Shown here: one piece after another, positions 60,400 to 64,000 of the stretch
Layout: every line of letters starts with the position of its first letter
Numbering within the stretch: position 1 is the stretch's first letter
NCBI RefSeq assembly: GCF_006547145.1
Contig: NZ_CP041244.1
Location: 3,100,001 to 3,164,000 of the forward strand
DNA: 64,000 nucleotides
DNA from: Actinomadura sp. WMMA1423
GTDB taxonomy: Bacteria > Actinomycetota > Actinomycetes > Streptosporangiales > Streptosporangiaceae
Reading direction: 5' to 3'
Translations under genes and position numbers: made by a program
Notes under the pieces: generated by a model
Told to the model about the DNA's origin: nothing
Databases searched by the model: none
The model's input: the letters and a program-made list of their open reading frames with translations, nothing else

Positions 60400-60900
60400 T
60401 CAATTCGCCTTCGCCAACAGCGTCTCCGCCCGGGTCGCGATGTCATCATCTTCCAGGCGTACATGGCGGATGGCGAGGTCGGATGTGATCCGGCGTAGCA
60501 CCTTCAGCCACTCGGCCACGAAAGAATCGATTCTCACGGTCAACTGACTTCGGTCGTTGAGGAGGGATTCATAGCTTCCATGAACGCCGTTCCAGCGTGA
60601 ATCGATTCTGAGGGAATCACCATCGCGCACAATGTTCCATTCGGCAGAGAATGTGTCGGACCCCCAGTAAACCTCCGTCTGGGAGAACTCCGGGCTCTGG
60701 ACCTCTTCAAGCAGCGAGACCAGGTCATCGAGCAAGACGGGAATGTCATAGCGGTATTCGAGTCGCACCGGGACCCGATTCCAGAACAAGATGGCGTCTT
60801 CGGTGCCCATGGGATACATCTGCCCCGTCGCATCCGCCATGTCCTCGCCCGACCCGACCTCCAGGGTCTCAGGGTTTCCTGTTTGCAGCCAAAAGCTCAT
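60400..60900 (-). CDS. Probable immunity protein for the adjacent toxin
   Basis: The 166-residue acidic soluble protein (MSFWLQTGNPETLEVGSGED, VYWGSDTFSAEWNIV, LEDDDIATRAETLLAKAN) has no recognised family. The gene starts 7 bases after the stop of the toxin-domain gene on the same strand, exactly where polymorphic-toxin immunity genes sit. Its base composition is visibly lower in GC than the housekeeping genes, consistent with recent acquisition. Confidence 0.6.
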   Translation of the reverse strand: MSFWLQTGNPETLEVGSGEDMADATGQMYPMGTEDAILFWNRVPVRLEYRYDIPVLLDDLVSLLEEVQSPEFSQTEVYWGSDTFSAEWNIVRDGDSLRIDSRWNGVHGSYESLLNDRSQLTVRIDSFVAEWLKVLRRITSDLAIRHVRLEDDDIATRAETLLAKAN

Positions 60901-60907
60901 GCAAATC

Positions 60908-62311
60908 CTATCGAGTCAGCGGGTAAGCGTGGACCTTACCGTTGGGGTACACCTTGACGAATAGGCTGTCCGGTGTGCTTGTCTCGCCATCTGGATGATA
61001 CTCTACGCAGTCATGCCCTTCGGGCAGTCTGAAGAAGCCCGTTTTATTCGGCCCTAGTTCGGCTCCGCGCTCCGTCGCGTACTGGACGTCTGCCGCGCTG
61101 CCGAACTGCCCTTGGGGTCGACCTTCTCTTATCGCGCGAGCCCTTCCTTCAGACCAGTCGACACCATGTTTCGCGGCCTTCAGCAGAGCGGCTTCAGGCT
61201 TGTATCTCTGGCCGTCTCTCTCGAAGCCTTTGCCGACTTCCTCTGATTGTCCCTTCTTACTGAGACCGTCGAGATGCCGCTGGCTCTGTTCGAAGGACTG
61301 CTGTTGCTCTTCAGTGACGGCCTTCGTTTCTCTTGACACGGGCCGCTCGCCAGAACGGCTCTCGACATGTGTCTGTTCCTCAGGCGGACTGTCGTCCTTG
61401 CCGTTGCTGTCGCCGCCGCTGTTGTCGCTGTCATTGTCATCGGCGCCGCCGGGTGGTGTCTCATCGTTGACTGGGGGCTGCACTTCCTGCCCATGCTCCC
61501 GCTCACCCGTTTTCGCATTTTGGGGCGGGGCATTTTGGTCTCCCTCTTCGCCAAGGGGTTGCTGTGCGGTGTCATCGGAAGGTTGGCTGTCTTGGGACTT
61601 TGCGCGTAGTTGTTCTGCGTATTCGTGTTGTGCTTCGCGGGCGCGGGCGATGCTTTCCAGGCGGGACACCGGCTGCGGGGTTGGTTGGGGGTCGTCGGTC
61701 TTGCCACCGGTGGAACTGCCGGCGTCCTGGGGGCGTGGTTCCCTGTTCTCGTGGTCGCCCTGGGCATCGACCTTGCCGGTCTCGGATTGACCGGCCTCGG
61801 CTTCCTGGTCGTCGTTGCCGCGCTCGCCCTGGTCCTGGCGCGGCTCCTCGGGCTCGGCATGGCCGGGCTTTTCCGCTTCCGAGCCGCCTTCGCCGGTCTG
61901 GGCCGAGTCGGTTTCGTCGTCCTCAGGGTCGGTCGGCGGGAGGGCGGAGTCGGTTTTGTCGCTCTCGGGGTCTCTCCTGGCGTCCGGCTTGATTTCGGCC
62001 GGGGCCCCCTGCGTCTGTGGGTTGTCGCGGGTCGGGACGGCGGTGGAATCGTTGGTCTTCGGATCGCGGTCGCCAGGCTGCCCGGTGCCGGTCTCGGGCC
62101 GTCCGGGAAACTTCCAGCCTGCTGCGGAGAGGCTGTCCACGCGGGGCGTTTTCCCGTCCGCTCCGGGATGGTCGTGCGATGACGTGCCGCCGCTTTCGGG
62201 CGGGGTGGGCTTGTCGGTGGTCTCCGGGCCTTTGCCCGGGCCAGGTGGATTGTCCACGCCCAAACTCTCGAGTCCTTCCGCTGGGGGGAGCCGGGCCGGT
62301 TCCCAGGGCAT
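60908..62311 (-). CDS. Polymorphic-toxin C-terminal protein with long low-complexity linker
   Basis: This 467-residue protein has about 370 residues of Pro/Glu/Asp/Gln-rich disordered linker. A compact C-terminal domain follows: LLKAAKHGVDWSEGRARAIR, EGRPQGQFGSAADVQYATER, GAELGPNKTGFFRLPEG, VKVYPNGKVHAYPLTR. The DWxEGxARAxxEGxPQGQxG pattern matches a toxin domain I remember from actinobacterial polymorphic toxins (called type 24), an unverified recollection. No WXG100, LXG, PAAR or signal sequence precedes it; a TGA sits one codon before the ATG. It may be a truncated or cassette-type toxin. Confidence 0.6.
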   Translation of the reverse strand: MPWEPARLPPAEGLESLGVDNPPGPGKGPETTDKPTPPESGGTSSHDHPGADGKTPRVDSLSAAGWKFPGRPETGTGQPGDRDPKTNDSTAVPTRDNPQTQGAPAEIKPDARRDPESDKTDSALPPTDPEDDETDSAQTGEGGSEAEKPGHAEPEEPRQDQGERGNDDQEAEAGQSETGKVDAQGDHENREPRPQDAGSSTGGKTDDPQPTPQPVSRLESIARAREAQHEYAEQLRAKSQDSQPSDDTAQQPLGEEGDQNAPPQNAKTGEREHGQEVQPPVNDETPPGGADDNDSDNSGGDSNGKDDSPPEEQTHVESRSGERPVSRETKAVTEEQQQSFEQSQRHLDGLSKKGQSEEVGKGFERDGQRYKPEAALLKAAKHGVDWSEGRARAIREGRPQGQFGSAADVQYATERGAELGPNKTGFFRLPEGHDCVEYHPDGETSTPDSLFVKVYPNGKVHAYPLTR

Positions 62312-62851
62312 CGGTCAGCCGGCTCTCCAGGCTCAGCCCCTTGACCCACGGGCGGCCTGGGGCGATCGACGCTCGCTTCCTTGCCCTCCCACCCGGGTGG
62401 GATTCTCCACGCCTACGCCCAGCCTTCCAAGACGGTTCGGCAACGGCCGTCTCCAGATTTCAGAACCAGCAGTGTCCGATGGTGCACGAGTCCTTTGCGG
62501 GCACCACCGTCCATGAAAGCGAGATGTTTCAAAAATTGCACACTCCATTGCCCGAGGGGCTGCACCCGCGGTTTCGATCCTGCGTCGAGGCAACTTTGCG
62601 CACCATCTTTTCGTCGGCATTACACGCTCGCCGCCACCGGACGGAGCGACCGGCGCTCGCACCACCCGGCGGGCTTTCGGGACGGCCCGATCACTCCACA
62701 CGGGGTCCAGGCGATCTCGGTCGCGACGACGTGGTCCATGAAGCGCAGGCCGACCGTGGCCTCGGCCGGGGATCGTCCGCCTTGGTCGTGGGGACGTCGA
62801 CGTCTGATTCCTGCCAGCGTGGCCGTGCCCGCGCCTCCTAGCGTCGAAGGC
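62312..62851. other. 540-base gap without a convincing gene
   Basis: This is a divergent region between the toxin gene and the MFS gene. The part from 62460 to 62620 is distinctly lower in GC than the chromosome average. A 100-codon minus-strand frame (62922-62620) contains a protein-like stretch (LRFMDHVVATEIAWTP) that could be a decayed gene end, but has no recognisable family. No tRNA or repeat was seen. Confidence 0.5.
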
Positions 62852-64000
62852 GTGGAAACTGATCTTGCCGGAGCCGATGCCGGTCGGCGTCGTGGCCTGC
62901 CCGGTCCCGTCGTCTGGTTCATGTCGCTCGCGGCCGGGCTCGGGACGGCGACGATCTACGCGCTGCAGCCGGCGATCGCCGATGTGGCGGACTCGTTGCA
63001 CGCCTCGCTCGCCGCGGTCGGGGTGGCGCTCGCGTGCGGGCCGCTGGGATACATGGTCGGGCTCGGTCTGCTCGTCCCCCTGGTCGACCGATTCCCTCCG
63101 AGGCGGGTGCTGTCGGCGCAGGTCGGCGCCCTCGCGGCAGCCCTGCTCTTGTGTGCCCTTGTCGGCGATGTTCTGGTGCTGGGCGCGACGATCAGCGTGA
63201 TCGGGGCCTGTTCCGCGGTCGGCGCGGGCCTCAGTTCGGTGGTCGGGCGGCTGGCGTCCCCGCATCGTCGGGCCGCGACGCTGGGGCTCCTGACGGCCGG
63301 GATCTCGGCGGGCATCCTCGCCGGCCGCATCGTCGGCGGCTGGCTCGCCGAGGTGATCGGCTGGCGTGGCATGCTCATGGCGTTCGCAGCGGCCTGTGCG
63401 GCCGTCGCGGTGGGCTTGCTGCTGGTGGTCCCGGGCACCCGGGGAGGAGCCGAGCGGGGTTACCTCGCCACGTTGAAGTCGATTCCGGGCCTGCTCGTCC
63501 GGAACACGGCGCTGCGGTCGGCCGCCACCCGTGGCGCCCTGTGGTTCTTCGCGTTCTGCGCGATATGGGCCGGGTTGGCGGTGGCGCTGTCGGAGCCCCC
63601 GTACTCGTACTCGGCAGAGCGCATCGGCCTGTACGCGTTCGCTGGGCTCCTTGGCATTCCCGCCACCCGGGTCGCGGGAATGTTCACCGATCGCGTCGGC
63701 GCGCGGCGCGTGATCCTCCTGGGTCTGGCCGTCGCCGGGGCCGCGACGGTGATCGTGGGGTTCGCCCTCTCGAGCGCCCCGGCGACCTTGCTCTGTCTGG
63801 CGCTGTTCGACGCGGGACTGTTCGCCGCACAGGTCGCGAATCAGAGCACCGTCCTCGCCATCGACCCCGCGGCACCCGCGCGGTTCAACAGCGCCTACAT
63901 GCTCGTCTACTTCGTCGGCGGAAGCCTGGGGACGGCGTTCGGCGCGACCGCCGTCGAACGGTTCGGCTGGCCCGCGACGACGGCGTTCGCAGCGGCCGCC
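62852..64000 (+). CDS. MFS transporter (C-terminus cut by window edge)
   Basis: 383 codons are visible. The frame gives a GTG start (VETDLAGADAGRRRGLPGPV) and at least ten transmembrane helices. The MFS loop-2 motif is loosely seen in DRFPPRRVL, and the repeat in the second half in FTDRVGARRVILLGLAV. DHA1-type drug:H+ antiporters and arabinose/amino-acid efflux proteins share this pattern, so the substrate is open. The last helices lie beyond the window. Confidence 0.88.
   Translation, partial: METDLAGADAGRRRGLPGPVVWFMSLAAGLGTATIYALQPAIADVADSLHASLAAVGVALACGPLGYMVGLGLLVPLVDRFPPRRVLSAQVGALAAALLLCALVGDVLVLGATISVIGACSAVGAGLSSVVGRLASPHRRAATLGLLTAGISAGILAGRIVGGWLAEVIGWRGMLMAFAAACAAVAVGLLLVVPGTRGGAERGYLATLKSIPGLLVRNTALRSAATRGALWFFAFCAIWAGLAVALSEPPYSYSAERIGLYAFAGLLGIPATRVAGMFTDRVGARRVILLGLAVAGAATVIVGFALSSAPATLLCLALFDAGLFAAQVANQSTVLAIDPAAPARFNSAYMLVYFVGGSLGTAFGATAVERFGWPATTAFAAAA

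Noticed and set aside
62620..62922. Minus-strand 100-codon gene upstream of the MFS gene
   Set aside because: It overlaps the MFS start, lacks a ribosome site and has no recognisable family; at most a decayed remnant.

Overview
The window is very GC-rich actinobacterial chromosomal DNA. It has many GTG starts, ATGA/GTGA gene overlaps, several ECF sigma factors, a Scr1/DUF397 regulator pair and a 2-methylisoborneol operon. Together these suggest a filamentous actinomycete, most likely of the Streptosporangiales (Actinomadura-like). The genus is inferred from gene content only. No rRNA, tRNA or CRISPR array was seen.

Backbone. Two blocks look like conserved housekeeping DNA. As I recall it, their order follows the neighbourhood of mycobacterial sigE, tag and dapE. 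At 0.8-26 kb lie a PHP phosphoesterase, DUF6758, Nudix, CPBP protease, a CitE-like lyase, a SigJ-type sigma factor, MgtE-N/DUF1003, Mrp, TatB, HtrA, an RseB-like protein, a zinc anti-sigma factor, SigE, an O-methyltransferase, leucyl aminopeptidase, DUF3117, enoyl-CoA hydratase, a MacB-like ABC exporter, Tag, SRPBCC, a DivIVA-like protein and a small DHPS-like protein. At 53.5-58 kb lie a LOG protein, DapE, a phosphopantetheinyl transferase, DapD and a lysozyme-like protein. The envelope-stress set (SigE, anti-sigma, RseB-like, HtrA, TatB) is one co-directional run with a good GGAAC-N17-CGTT promoter in front of sigE.

Mobile insertion. At about 5.1-6.7 kb an IS200/IS605-type element carries an intact TnpB nuclease gene and, divergently, a Phd/YefM-like gene. 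TGTAC boxes lie between them and hairpins at both ends. Its right end sits on the stop codon of the neighbouring gene.

Accessory block at about 26-53 kb. It holds a Tat-exported PhoX-like protein, an esterase with a SnoaL-tailed sigma factor, an inositol-phosphatase-like enzyme, an SDR plus TPP enzyme pair, a TetR/ABC exporter operon with a double operator, a lipoprotein protease, a convergent archease/RtcB RNA-repair pair and the GPP methyltransferase/2-MIB synthase operon. Next come an unusual BTAD-methyltransferase fusion, a P450, a ferritin-like/hemerythrin divergent pair, an SDR that appears to start at CTG, a frameshifted gene, and an ECF sigma/CU044_5270 pair.

Right end at about 57.9-64 kb. 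An APH-like kinase is followed by the Scr1/DUF397 pair, which faces two tiny overlapping genes. A polymorphic-toxin C-terminal gene with its probable immunity gene comes next, then a 540-base gap and an MFS transporter cut by the window edge. The left-edge PHP gene is also cut.
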